Source of the DNA: Linanthus parryae
Taxonomy: Eukaryota; Streptophyta; Magnoliopsida; Ericales; Polemoniaceae
Assembly: GCA_023055425.1 (NCBI GenBank)
Contig: JALGPY010000008.1
Span: forward strand, 19,875,359 to 19,939,358
Direction of reading: 5' to 3'
Length of the DNA: 64,000 bases
The translations under genes were made by a program, and so were the position numbers. The number at the start of each line of letters is the position of its first letter. The first letter of the stretch is position 1. This document shows positions 1 through 10,236 of the stretch, piece after piece. The notes under the pieces are model-generated. The model saw nothing but the letters and a program-made list of their open reading frames with translations, was not told the origin of the DNA and made no database searches.

Positions 1-165
1 TATTTAATATCCAATTTCGCAAATTCATCACATTCAGCATATTTTAATCTCATACCAAGTATATTTAGAATTATCAAGTACTTTAGATTTTCAGCCAGTT
101 TATTTTCTCCAAATTTTTTCAGCTGATTATTGAGATTTTCAATAAGTACCAAACAGGCCCTGAGT
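1..165. mobile_element. Terminal part of a MITE cut by the window edge
   Basis: The segment ends in ACCAAACAGGCCCT at about 150-163. Its reverse complement matches the start of the segment at 5961 over more than 100 bases with scattered differences, including GGGCCTGTTTGGTA, the AATAATCAGC block and TTTGGAGAAAATAA. This is therefore one end of a repeated MITE; the other end lies outside the window. The terminus resembles hAT- or Harbinger-type plant MITEs, and the superfamily is not resolved. Confidence 0.55.
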
Positions 166-1457
166 TGTAAATTAGCACATGCCTCAAAATCATGTTTTGG
201 ACCACAAATGATCAATGTTATGTAAAAAATGCACAGGAAGCTACATTTAATTAAGATAGTTATACAATTTATTCTAAGACTTATATAAGGGTTAAAATGT
301 TTATTATAAAGTAATCAGGGTTGGTTATATAAACGAAGAATTTGTCAAGTCCTGCATCCATCCCATACCCGGGAGGTTTTAAGATGAAACACCAGTATCA
401 CACTCTAATAAGTTACAATCATTTGTCATGATCTTCCTATTAAAGACGTGTAGGTTCGGTTCCCCCATCGGGTTCGGAAAAGTTAACATTCCTATTATGT
501 GAACAATCATAAATAAAATTGATGATTTAATGTCAATGTATACAAATTGATTGTATTTTATCATTTTCGTCGCCGGATCCTCACTGCTACCTTAACTTAT
601 AATCCCTCCAACCTTTTGTCATATATTTCTTGCACGTACTTTAATGTGACACTTAATAAAACTAAACAAGAACGAACTTGACAATTATTTCATTATGTGG
701 TAATTCTTTCTTTTATAAACTATCCTGTGGTAACTCTAAGAGGACACGACAATAATATCAAAAGATTGAAAAGTTCTAAAAATAGCAGTCAAGTAGTGAA
801 TGAGTAAGTTGGTGAACAAATGATATCCTCAAAAGTTTATGAATTATGACCCAATTTACAAAAGAAGTCCACTAAAAAAATTACAAAGAGAAGGTTGTCC
901 AAGGACCATTTCTGCGCTTAACAAGGCCCAACAAAACAGATTCTGAAACTTAGGCATGCCTGTTGAGCCCATTCTCAAGGCCGCATCATATAAATCAATT
1001 CATTTTGGGCTGATATAGCGTAGGTGATAAGTTGGACTATTCGACTCTTAGGCAAGCACCATCATGAAATGGGTTGAACTTCTTGTATATCCAATAAATT
1101 ATCCAAAACACTGAAGGCCTGCTTATTTTTTTGTATTGATCAAGCATGCAATTGGCAAGCTTGAACAGTGCAAGAGTGTTATTGGATAGCAGAATTGAGT
1201 TAAGTGCTTATACTTAATCCTTGTATTAAAATAATAAGGGACTAATAATACTTCACGGGATTAAATTTAGTGAGTGCTTGGTAGTAAAAATACATATTCA
1301 TCCTATTTACATAAAAGTTTTATCTCTATTGCTATTTTCTTCAATTGTGTCTTTTGTGAGAGCAAATGTGTTCTTCGAATTGAATCGTTATAGCTAATAC
1401 TATTGCGATCTCATAAAAAAATAACCACCATAAGAGATTTGAACAAAGCCGTCATTT

Positions 1458-1458
<1 letters not shown>
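166..1458. other. AT-rich intergenic DNA, no gene seen
   Basis: Only short open frames without recognisable domains occur here. No splice-compatible exon set, RNA gene or paired terminal repeat was found. Confidence 0.5.

Positions 1459-1494
<36 letters not shown>
1459..1494. repeat. (AT)n microsatellite
   Basis: An uninterrupted run of about 18 AT dinucleotides. It abuts the left terminal inverted repeat of the next element, and so hides any target-site duplication on that side. Confidence 0.9.
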
Positions 1495-1497
<3 letters not shown>

Positions 1498-2726
1498 CAG
1501 ATAGGTGACCCGTGGTTTGAAAAATTTCACTTAACTAACCTGTGGTTTGCTCTGTGTTTCACATAGATATTCCGAATATAATTTCGTTAGTATCCAAAAT
1601 GGTTATTACATTTTACCATGTATGATTAAAACAATAGCAAAAACATCCCCCAAATAAATAACTAAATAAAGAAAAAAGAAAAATGTGAAACGATAAGATA
1701 AGGGAGCATAAGATAGAGCAAGTTGAGGAGGAACAAATATTAAACAAAAAGTGTTAGCATAATAAAGAAGATTAAAAGAAGCAAAGGACAGCAAGAAATC
1801 TCAAAATTGAAGATTTGTTATCTCGTATCGAGTCAAGGGTTGGGCTTCCTCTTCTTCTTAACACGACCCCAATTATTCAGAGTCGATAATTGAACAAGTG
1901 AAATAACATATGAAAACTACAACAAATGCCGGTACATTCGTCATTTACAGGCCTTCCCAAAAATTAAGCCACCACAATATAAAGATTAACTCCTCCAATC
2001 TCGTCCTCCCATAAACATCATCATCATCATAACAAAACAACAAATTTACATGGTCTAGAAAAGTAATAATTAATCTTCTTCTTCATCGCTTATACCCAGC
2101 ATGTACTATTCACGGGCTCCTTCATCATCATCAACAATCAAATGGTAGTTCCTCCCCAGCCCATAAACCGGTATCGGATCTGGAAAATAAAAATCAAATT
2201 CTCAAACTGTGGGGAAAATCAGTGGTGGTATTGCAATAGCCGCCCGCATTTTCTTCATTGTCCATATGGAGCGCGAGAGACGATGTTGTGGTGGCGCTGG
2301 TGGCTTAGGGTTCCACCACTCCCTTCTTCCTCGTTACTTCTACCCTTGTCTTCTTTTGTTTTTTTTTTTTTCTTCTCCTCTCTTCTTATTCGTTTTCTTC
2401 ATTGTCATTTTCTCCTTTTTCTGTTCTTTCTTTTATTTAATATATTTTTTTTTGAGAATTTTTATTTAATATATTTGATTATAAGAAGTTGGAGTAACAT
2501 CTCTGTTGGGGATTTGCAACAAAAAAAAACACAACTATGTGGGATCTTTTGCGGCACTCCCTAACTACATGGGATAATATGTAATTAACCATTTTAGATA
2601 CTAACGAAAATATGGACGGAATATCTATGTGAAACACGGAGCAAACCACAGGTTAATTAAGTGAACTTTTCAAACCACATGTCACCTAAGAGAACCGAGC
2701 CCTAACCACAGGTCACATATCTGTAA
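1495..2726. mobile_element. 1.2 kb non-autonomous element with long terminal inverted repeats
   Basis: The first ~120 bases (starting TTACAGATAGGTGACCCGTG) reappear inverted at the right end (about 2590-2726, reverse complement starting TTACAGATATGTGACCTGTG). The shared blocks include GTGGTTTGAAAA, AACCTGTGGTTTGCTC and TTTCACATAGATATTCCG. The right arm has a small extra segment (around 2690-2710). The interior encodes no transposase; a T-rich stretch gives only low-complexity hydrophobic open frames. Long TIRs without coding capacity suggest a MULE-like non-autonomous element, but no target-site duplication is readable because the left side is an AT microsatellite. Confidence 0.75.
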
Positions 2727-3395
2727 TTTACCCTTTCATTAATCATTCAGCATCAAAGGCGATCACAGCCTACATGTAAAGCAGAGATTAGAGCATATCC
2801 GGATAAAAACAAGGCATCCTTTGCCAACAATGTGCAGCAAAATTTTCACTCCTAATCTCTTTCTATTTTAAAGAGGTCAAGAGGTTCAACGAGTTTATCA
2901 TGTTTTTATGTTTTCTCAAATTTTTACAGTTTTACTTTGCCAAAGTACACTCATATGTTACATTCGTACTGAGTATCACTCATATGTTACATTCGTACTG
3001 AGTATGGTGTTTAACTGACAATAATAAGCATCCCTAACTCACTACTACCGTCTCATCTCACAGCCTTTCCCAAACGTAAGTTTTTACTTATCTTTTTCTT
3101 CCTTAGCTATGAACCGTCTCATAAACAACACTGATAAAAAAACAGCTAGTTTACTGAAGTTGTTTGTGAGAGAATTGTTATAATGTTTAGTATAACTATA
3201 TAGCGTTGGCATCTCTAGTAGTACTAGCTAAAAGTTATTTATAATTTGATGAAAATCGAACATTTTTATTATAGATTTTGTAAAATTTTATATAGTGCTC
3301 CAATAGTGTTAGTTAAATGATTAGCTAACACATTCTCAATATTTCTTGTAAGAGAATTTTAAGGGATTCAGGACGTAACCGCTAATAACATAATT

Positions 3396-3427
<32 letters not shown>

Positions 3428-4264
3428 GGATTTCTAAATGTAGAGGGCAGGATAACTATCCGTTAAAGCAAAGAGTGGAGTAAAGATTACATTAGAAATA
3501 ATATTTTTCCATCTTATTTATATTTTAAAGGTAACCTCTATTATAAATGACCTATTTGAGATGCTCTACATACAAAATGATGTTATACTAAATCAACACC
3601 AACATTTTATAGTGTTGTCAAACATGCTATTTTATTTTAAACACATACCAAACAAATTTCTAATTTTATTTTTAGATGTGTTTTTCTTTATGTTTTTTTC
3701 ACTATTTTAATATGTGCTTAAACGGATACCAAACAAGTTCTTAGGCAAACACCATCAAGTAGGGCGGGCAATACGATCCGGTCTAATCCGAGACCCGAGC
3801 TGAATGTATCAAGTCTAAATCTGATCCAATTGAAAATATACCAGATTTAGATTCGATAAGCCAAACTCGGTCGGATTTGAATCAGGATTTGGATATGAGG
3901 ACAAATCCACCGGAGATCCGACCAGATCCGATCCGACGTATATGAGCTATAATTATATTTTCTCTCCACTTACACTTTCAAGAAGAATACAACATTAACT
4001 ATAACTAGGATGCAAACAGTTCGGTTCGGTTTTTCCTCGGTCTCTGAGGTTCGTTTCGGTCTTAATTAATACACGTTATTTCTTAAAAATCAAATTTTAC
4101 CTCAAATATATAAATTATGTGATAAAATAGTTCAAATATAGACACAACAATAAACCAAATCAAATCTATAACATTTAACTTTGGTTTTCTACGAATCATT
4201 TATCGAAAACTCGAACTAAATGAATATGAACATAATTTCAGTATTGTACATGGGAAAATAGTAT
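2727..4264. other. Intergenic DNA with a 29-bp tandem duplication and a hAT-like remnant
   Basis: No gene was found. A 29-bp unit is repeated twice at 2949-3006 (ACTCATATGTTACATTCG...). At 3768-3945, GGGCGGGCAAT followed by many GATCCG(A) words resembles a common plant hAT-type non-autonomous element. Neither end has been confirmed by a matching terminus. Confidence 0.4.
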
Positions 4265-5329
4265 GCTAAATAGTACGTGAGGTACACAAAGTTTGTAAAA
4301 ACAGGCAAGTGGGTATCCAAATTTTAAAATCGAGCACCACATAACCCATATTTTCGATTTTCGAGCAAATAGGTACCCTTTCGATAACTTTCCGTTAATA
4401 TCGGACAGAAAAATCTAAAAAGACAATTGTACCCCTTATTTTCACCTCTAATTTTTTTTGCAATACAAGTTTTATTAACAAATCTAAGAAAATTAAAAGT
4501 AATAAAATTTTCATTGAATAATTGATATATGTAAGTTAATGCAATATTTCATCAAAATCACACATTTTTACATCATTTCAAGACATGAGATATGTTTTTA
4601 TTAACATATATCCGTTAATTTTAAAGTCTTTAACTTTTTTTTAACCGTTTTAAAAAAAATCGAGATTTCATAATTTCACGTGTATTTTTTTAATAAAAAC
4701 AATAACATACAAATATCTTCGTGCATTTTACAAACTGACACAAGAGTTGACACATGACTTCCTTGAATAATTTTTTTATTGTAATGATTTGTATTTTCAT
4801 GCAAATGTAAAAAAGACTATTGTACAAAATGCACAAAGATACTTGTATGTTATTGTTCTTTGTAAAAGATACGTGTGAAATTATGAAATTTTGAGATTTT
4901 TTTAAAAAAAAATTCTAATAAATAGTTAAATATTTTAAGATTGACGAATATATATTAATAAAATACACTAAAAAAAAATCTATGTATTGAAATCATACTT
5001 TGTATCTTGAAATAATGTAAAAGTATGTAATTTTGATGAAATATATTGCATTATCTTACATATATCAAATTATTAAATTATAATTTCATCATTTTATGTT
5101 TTTTTTTCGAATTTTTTAGTAAAGTTTGTATTTTAAAAAAAAGTTAGAGTTGAAAATAAAGGGTACAATAGTTTCTTTAGACTTTTTCATGCAATATTAA
5201 CGAAAGTTAATGGAAGAGTACATACTTGCTCGAAAATTACAAATTTAGGACATGTGGTGCTCGGTTTTCAAATTTAAGTACCCACCTGTATGTATTTGCA
5301 AAATATAAATACTTCCTGTGTAATTTAGC
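4265..5329. mobile_element. 1.07 kb TIR element
   Basis: The left end (GCTAAATAGTACGTGAGG... through TTTTCACCTC) is repeated inverted at the right end (5140-5329). Shared words include TCGAGCACCAC, ATTTTCGAGCAA, TTTCCGTTAATAT and CCCCTTATTTTCA. The interior is AT-rich and non-coding. A diverged half-copy lies at 41490-42024 and a short right-end piece in HVA22 intron 3 (about 7590-7690), so this is a multicopy family. The superfamily is not identifiable without target-site duplications. Confidence 0.75.
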
Positions 5330-5345
5330 CAAAATAGTAATAATA

Positions 5346-5611
5346 CTTCCTCCGTAACGCTTCTTTCTCTACGTTTTGACTTTTGTCACTATTTATTGTG
5401 TCACTGTGACCGGTAATTTGGATAGCAAAACGATCTATTTTTTGATAACTTTTCCATAGTGTTGTGGAGTAAAAGTTATTCTAAAACACAGGTGAAAAAA
5501 ATATTAATAAATTGCATTATTTTCTCATCCAAATCATCCGGTCAAAATAATCTAGATACGAGTCAAAAAGTGAAAACGTAGAGAAAAAGTCATCACTCGT
5601 TACAGAAGAAG
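5346..5611. mobile_element. Stowaway-like MITE, TA-flanked
   Basis: A 266-bp non-coding hairpin. Left CTTCCTCCGTAACG pairs with right CGTTACAGAAGAAG, and inner arms ACGTTTTGACTTTT / AAAAAGTGAAAACGT also pair. TA dinucleotides flank both sides. Interior blocks (GTGACCGGTAATTTGGATAG, AGTGTTGTGGAGTAA) recur in the MITEs at 9980, 13327 and 37431, so this is one family. Confidence 0.75.
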
Positions 5612-5960
5612 TATGTTTATTGGACAGGGAAAACGCAACAGGCTCCCAGTAATAGTCCTAACTCGCTCAGTGCGTCAGTGAGAAGTACTGTAAGATTTAA
5701 TTTGTTTTTTTACAAGGCTCCTGAATCCTTTTGAGCCAAAAAGACTAGCATGCCCTCAAAGTTTTTGCTTAAACAGGAGGTCAAAACAGTCAAATCCAAA
5801 GGAGACAAAAGCCTGTCACGCTCACCGACTTGGGCACGTCGGTAAAGAAACAGAACACGTGTATGGCGCACGGATAAAGGAAGTAGGAGCAATTTTACAA
5901 TGCAACCAGAGCATTTAATAGATCGATACATACACCGACCTACATCCAATATACTATACT

Positions 5961-6250
5961 AAGGGCCTGTTTGGTACCACTGAAGATCTAAATAATCAGC
6001 AGAATATTTTTGGAGAAAATAAGCTGCTGAAAATCTAAAATAATTGATAATCCTAAATGTTTGGTATAAGATTAAAATCTGCAAAATGTGAGAGAATCTG
6101 TAAAATTAGGGAATAAATAATCTGCAACTTATTGGCCCAAAACAGATTTTAAGCGAAATTTCAAAGCAGTGAAACAAACGAAATTGAATTAAAATGACTG
6201 ATTTTAATATAACCTAATTAAAATGTGAGTTCCCGAACATGCACTAATCA
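5961..6250. mobile_element. MITE copy, same family as the left window edge
   Basis: It starts AAGGGCCTGTTTGGTACC and runs parallel to the reverse complement of positions 1-163. Only the left terminus is certain; the right boundary is estimated. It has no coding capacity. Confidence 0.5.
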
Positions 6251-6403
6251 AGTAAGCTACTCATTTTGGATTTAGCGTTTTACTTTTTCCCCTGTGCTTT
6301 GAACTACACTTTGGGCGGTTTACTTTTTTCCTTGTGTTTTGAACTAAACTTGAGCCTGACTATTGGTAGAGAGGAACATGAGGTGATTTTGCGAAACAAA
6401 TCT

Positions 6404-6566
6404 AAATAGCTTAATAAGAAGTTCATAATAATGTTAGTGTATTATAATAAGATAGCAGTTTACACGCTATGGATTTGGATCCTCTCAAGTCCACCGACTT
6501 CGATCTGTTACTGTTATTTTAGTATAATACACTAACATTATAATGAACTTCTTATTAAGTTATTTG
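6404..6566. mobile_element. Hairpin MITE with ~45-bp arms
   Basis: The arm at about 6405-6450 (AGCTTAATAAGAAGTTCATA and on) is the near-perfect reverse complement of the arm at about 6520-6565. A ~70-bp unpaired centre separates them. The size and structure fit a foldback MITE. The family is not recognised. Confidence 0.65.
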
Positions 6567-6917
6567 GAATATCATGCGAAGTTACACGATGATATCGACT
6601 TGATTCTACCAGATAAAATATCATGCGAACGACGAACAAGATGATACAGAGAATGATACACACAAAAAATACATGATGAAAGAAAGGGTTACAGCAACTA
6701 AACAAGTCATAAACAATGAATTTTCTGGGTGGTGCTCTAAATGTATAGGATAGTAATTTGGAAAGAGCAAAGTAATTACACCCACGATTAAAGAAAAACC
6801 GACAGACACAAAGTTGCGTTTACCGACAACAAATGGGGTTACTACAAGTATTAATTAATTTAATTAATTTAACTAGTGGTGGTCTAGGACTACTCTAGGT
6901 TTATGTGATGTCGATCG
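6567..6917. other. Upstream spacer of the HVA22-like gene
   Basis: No gene or repeat was recognised apart from a short TTAATTAATTTAATTAATTT tract near 6850-6871. Confidence 0.4.
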
Positions 6918-6966
6918 CCACGTCGAAGTCAGCATCGTATTCCCACCGTCCATCTTGTCACGTGTC
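6918..6966 (+). promoter_or_regulatory. Two ACGT elements (ABRE/G-box type) upstream of HVA22-like gene
   Basis: CCACGTCG at 6918-6925 and TCACGTGTCC around 6958-6967, with the G-box CACGTG at 6959-6964 and the ABRE core ACGTGTC at 6960-6966. HVA22 is the classic ABA- and stress-induced gene whose barley promoter depends on an ACGT box. Finding two ACGT cores 40 bp apart just upstream of the TATA box fits ABA/bZIP control here. The control itself is inferred. Confidence 0.6.
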
Positions 6967-6988
6967 CACTTTCCCTTCTCTTCCCCAC

Positions 6989-6995
6989 TATAAAT
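6989..6995 (+). promoter_or_regulatory. TATA box of HVA22-like gene
   Basis: TATAAAT lies about 25 bp downstream of the G-box and 147 bp upstream of the start codon. It predicts transcription starting near 7020, at the ACAACAAGAACG segment. Confidence 0.65.
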
Positions 6996-7141
6996 CCCCC
7001 AACACTTGCTCCCCACAACAAGAACGTTAACGGTTACACCCAAAACACACTTTACTCTTCTTTGTTCTCCTGCTGCTTCCGTTTCCTTATTTTCATCGAA
7101 TCAAAACAGACCTTAGCTTCCCCGAACTTGTCCCCTTGACA

Positions 7142-7189
7142 ATGAATCGTTTTTACACTCTCCTCTCCTATCTTCACTCTGCTGCTGGG

Positions 7190-7241
<52 letters not shown>

Positions 7242-9505
7242 GCTGTGAGTGATTAGTGGTCTGATCTTGGGTTTATTTGGGTATTATACAGGCCAGGAGT
7301 GATGTTGTTGTATCCATTGTAAGTAACTAATTTTCTGTTTTCTCATTTAGTTTCAAAATGTTATTTCTTATTTTGGGTTTAGGGTTTTGATTTTGGGGGA
7401 TTAGGGTTTTGATGTTTTGGAAAATGGGATGATTTATGCAGGTATGCATCGGTGATAGCAATAGAGAGCACATCAAAGGTGGATGATGAACAATGGTTGG
7501 CTTATTGGATCTTGTACTCCTTCCTCACTCTCATGGAGATGCTCTTCCAGCCACTCATTGAATGGTATATAACACCCCTCTCCTCTACGTTTTAACTTGT
7601 CGATTTGGGTACCCGCAGTGCACGATTTTGAAATTTGGGTACCCACTTGCCGATTTTTGTAAAATATGGGTACTTCTGGTGCAATTTTTCCTTTCAACTT
7701 CTGTTCTTAATAAGGTGCCATGTACCCCTCCATCTGTGCTCTTTAGTCGATCTTACTTTTTGACTCGTATCTGATTCACTTTGACCGGTGAATTGGCCAG
7801 CATGAAAAAATTATCAAACAATTACGTCATTTTCATATACAAATCACCGAGTCAGTCAAAGTGACTCAATAGTCAAAGTGACCCAATGAATAGTGATAAA
7901 AGTCCGGATGAACCTAAAGAGCAGAGGTAGTGGTATGTATCTGAGAGGGCTGCCCATCGGGCAGTGGCCCAAGGGCCCAGCCCGCCAATTGTAGTTGGGA
8001 TTGAAAATTTTCAGCCATCATAGTTTGAGCTTGCACTGGACATGGGCCGTGTTCCGGCCGGGCTTGGTCCGACCAACTATTTTCTTAGACATATCCCTAA
8101 ACCGGCCTAGCCCCTTTTCGGGCTAATTCAAACCCAAACCTAGCCAAATACTACTATAAATGTAGACAGGGGTGGAGCTAAGAAACCGAGTTGATGTAAT
8201 TATATCAGGCACTATATGTTATGAAACTGAAATTGTAGTAGGCGCACTGGGGCACTTTTAAAATTGGGTGGCCTTAAAAAATTCTTATAAGGGCACTTGT
8301 GAATAATGTTATGCAAAATATGGGTAAAATTTCATGTTTTCCAAAATGGTAGGGCAACACCCATGCCCAGGGTAGCCTCCGCCCCTGAACGTACACGTAC
8401 AATAGAATTTAGCATGTACAAAGAATAAAAAGATTAATTAAAAATCTATAATCTATAGTAATATTGTGGGATTAGTTATTACTTATTAGGGACTGTGTGA
8501 TAATACTATGTAAATTACTTTCAGTATATTATATCTATAGGCCGGTTCGAGCCTAGGCTTAGCCTCAGACGTCGAGGGCAAGCCCGGCCCAAATATTAAT
8601 CTAGCTACTTATTAATGCCCAGGCCTTACTTTTTGGAAATAAACTAGGCCCAAGGCCCTAATATTTGCAGGGTCGGGTGGGCTTAATCTGCAATTCATAG
8701 TTCTTATATCAGGTCTCGAGTGAGGTGTCAAGTTCAAAACCCTAAATGGGTGTAGGATAGATTGAGATTTCCTGATATAAAATAAATAATACAAGCAGTT
8801 AGGGCTTGGAATTTGATCCTTCTTATTAATATATAATAGCCTTCTAGAGTTAAAATCATACTAAAATGTTCTAGAAATTTTAATGTTACGTAGCTTCTTA
8901 CATTTTGGGATATAGTGTTTGGGCCAAGGGGAGGGCATGGGTTGAGAATTTGTATGGTATCAGTTTGTGATCAAGTGTGGGCATGATCAATGGGCTGGGG
9001 TTCATCCTTCTCAAAGTCTGATCAGCCCGTCTTAACCCAGCCCACGAACACGTGATGCATCTAATGGAGTGACAGTGTGACACTTAGGTGACGAGAACTG
9101 AAAATGGAGCAAGTAATTGGGTTCATCAATTAGAAAGTATGTCCAGCTTGGCCCAATCCAACCCAACCCAACCCAACCCACACATAGCTCCTACACCTCT
9201 GATAGTGTAACAATTTGGTGACAAGAACTAATGATTGAGGAACTCATTTATTTTGTACTATGTCTTTTGTTGTTTGAAATTATTAGGATACCGATATGGT
9301 ACGATTTAAAGCTGGCACTAGTGGCGTGGCTTGTTTTGCCGCAGTTTAGAGGGGCGGCATTCATATATCAGAGGTTTGTGAGGGAGCAAATCAGAAAATT
9401 CGGAATCGTAGACCGCCACATTACCTCCTCAGCCTCCCCATCGTCATCTTCTCCCAACGGCAAGGCCAAGAGCAGGTTCAGCAACTTCATGTCCCACAAG
9501 AAGGT

Positions 9506-9593
<88 letters not shown>

Positions 9594-9661
9594 TATCGAT
9601 CTCTCTGTTCTAATGGATTTGGTGGTTTGATGATGATGAGCAGGGAGAGCATGAGACTTGA
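7142..9661 (+). CDS. HVA22-like protein (TB2/DP1/HVA22 family), 5 exons
   Basis: Exons 7142-7188, 7292-7318, 7442-7564, 9287-9503 and 9644-9661 join in phase to 432 nt, giving 143 residues. All introns are GT-AG. The protein starts MNRFYTLLSYLHSAAGPGVM and carries the family core at about residues 15-100: YPLYASVIAIES, DDEQWLAYWILYSF, EWIPIWYD and LPQFRGAAFIYQRFVREQI. The tail is Ser/Lys-rich and ends KKGEHET. HVA22 and its yeast/animal relatives (Yop1, REEP) are reticulon-like hairpin proteins that shape tubular ER; plant members are often ABA- and stress-induced. Hydrophobic stretches near residues 5-28, 40-62 and 70-92 fit membrane hairpins. Length is normal and no disabling change is seen. 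Intron 3 (1.7 kb) holds several MITEs; introns 1 and 4 have CT repeats beside the donor. The exact subfamily letter cannot be set. Confidence 0.93.
7194..7238. repeat. (CT)n microsatellite in HVA22 intron 1
   Basis: About 22 CT units begin five bases after the intron 1 donor (GTAAATCTCT...). Confidence 0.92.
7725..7933. mobile_element. Stowaway-like MITE in HVA22 intron 3
   Basis: TA-flanked. Left CCCCTCCATCTGTGCTCTTTAG pairs with right CTAAAGAGCAGAGGTAGTGG. The interior GTCACTTTGACC-type blocks match the MITEs at 9980 and 13327. Confidence 0.65.
7960..8600. mobile_element. GC-rich hAT-like remnant in HVA22 intron 3
   Basis: GGGCTGCCCATCGGGCAGTGGCCC-type sequence at the left and GGCCGGTTCGAGCC...GCCCGGCCC at 8540-8590 flank a central insert. 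Such GGCCCGG-rich ends are typical of plant hAT non-autonomous elements. The termini are not resolved. Confidence 0.35.
8167..8387. mobile_element. CAGGGG-type MITE nested in the intron 3 remnant
   Basis: Starts CAGGGGTGGAGC and ends GCCTCCGCCCCTG. These are the ends of a well-known abundant plant MITE type. It is 221 bp, non-coding, and inserted into the surrounding hAT-like sequence. Confidence 0.65.
9511..9592. repeat. (CT)35 plus (TG)6 microsatellite in HVA22 intron 4
   Basis: A 70-bp CT run followed by TG units, starting seven bases after the donor GT of intron 4. Read through, it gives spurious Ser-Leu or Arg-Glu repeat frames. Confidence 0.93.
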
Positions 9662-9979
9662 TGAAGGAATCACTGGGAGGGAGAGACATTTCATAACACT
9701 TTGGGCTGCTGCTACTCTTTTAACTCCTTTTTATCTTTTGGGACCTGTAACAGCTAGATGGTTGACCATGTTGTGTAACATGTGGTAGTGTAATGTGTTC
9801 TTCTGTTTGTGCAAATTGAAATTGAATCCAGAACACTGAGATTTGGCGTTCATTGGATGATTGAATCTGCGATTTGTAGTATAACTTCTTCTTGTGACAA
9901 ACAAAGCTCAATCAGTCATCAGAACTGAGTCTCACTGCACAAGGTGGGCCTCTGTGACATGAAAATCTGTTTTCATGTA

Positions 9980-10236
9980 CCACTCCGTTTCCTCTCTTCC
10001 TACTTCTTTTGACTTTTATCACTATTTACTGGGGCACTTTGACCTGGTTATTTGGATAGGAAAACAAAGTAATTTTTTGACAATTCTTTCACAGTGTTGT
10101 GGAATAAGTGTTGCTCTACAATGTCTTTAAAGATTTATCAAAAAATAATATCGTTTGCCATCCAAATTGCCGAGTTAAAGTGACCCAGCTACGACTGAAA
10201 AAGTCAGAAGGGGTAGGAAGAGAAGAAACGGAGTGG
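9980..10236. mobile_element. Stowaway-like MITE, TA-flanked
   Basis: 257 bp between TA dinucleotides. The ends are CCACTCCGTTTCCTCTCTTC and its inverse GAAGAGAAGAAACGGAGTGG (near-perfect). The interior has the family blocks GGCACTTTGACC and CACAGTGTTGTGGAATAA. It lies just downstream of the HVA22-like gene. Confidence 0.85.

Noticed and set aside
7375..7410. TTAGGGTTT-like words as interstitial telomere repeat
   Set aside because: Only isolated GGGTTT words in an intron, not a tandem telomeric array.
9231..9788. Single 185-codon frame covering HVA22 exon 4 and the CT repeat
   Set aside because: It reads through intron 4 and its microsatellite; the splice sites give the expected family end KKGEHET instead.
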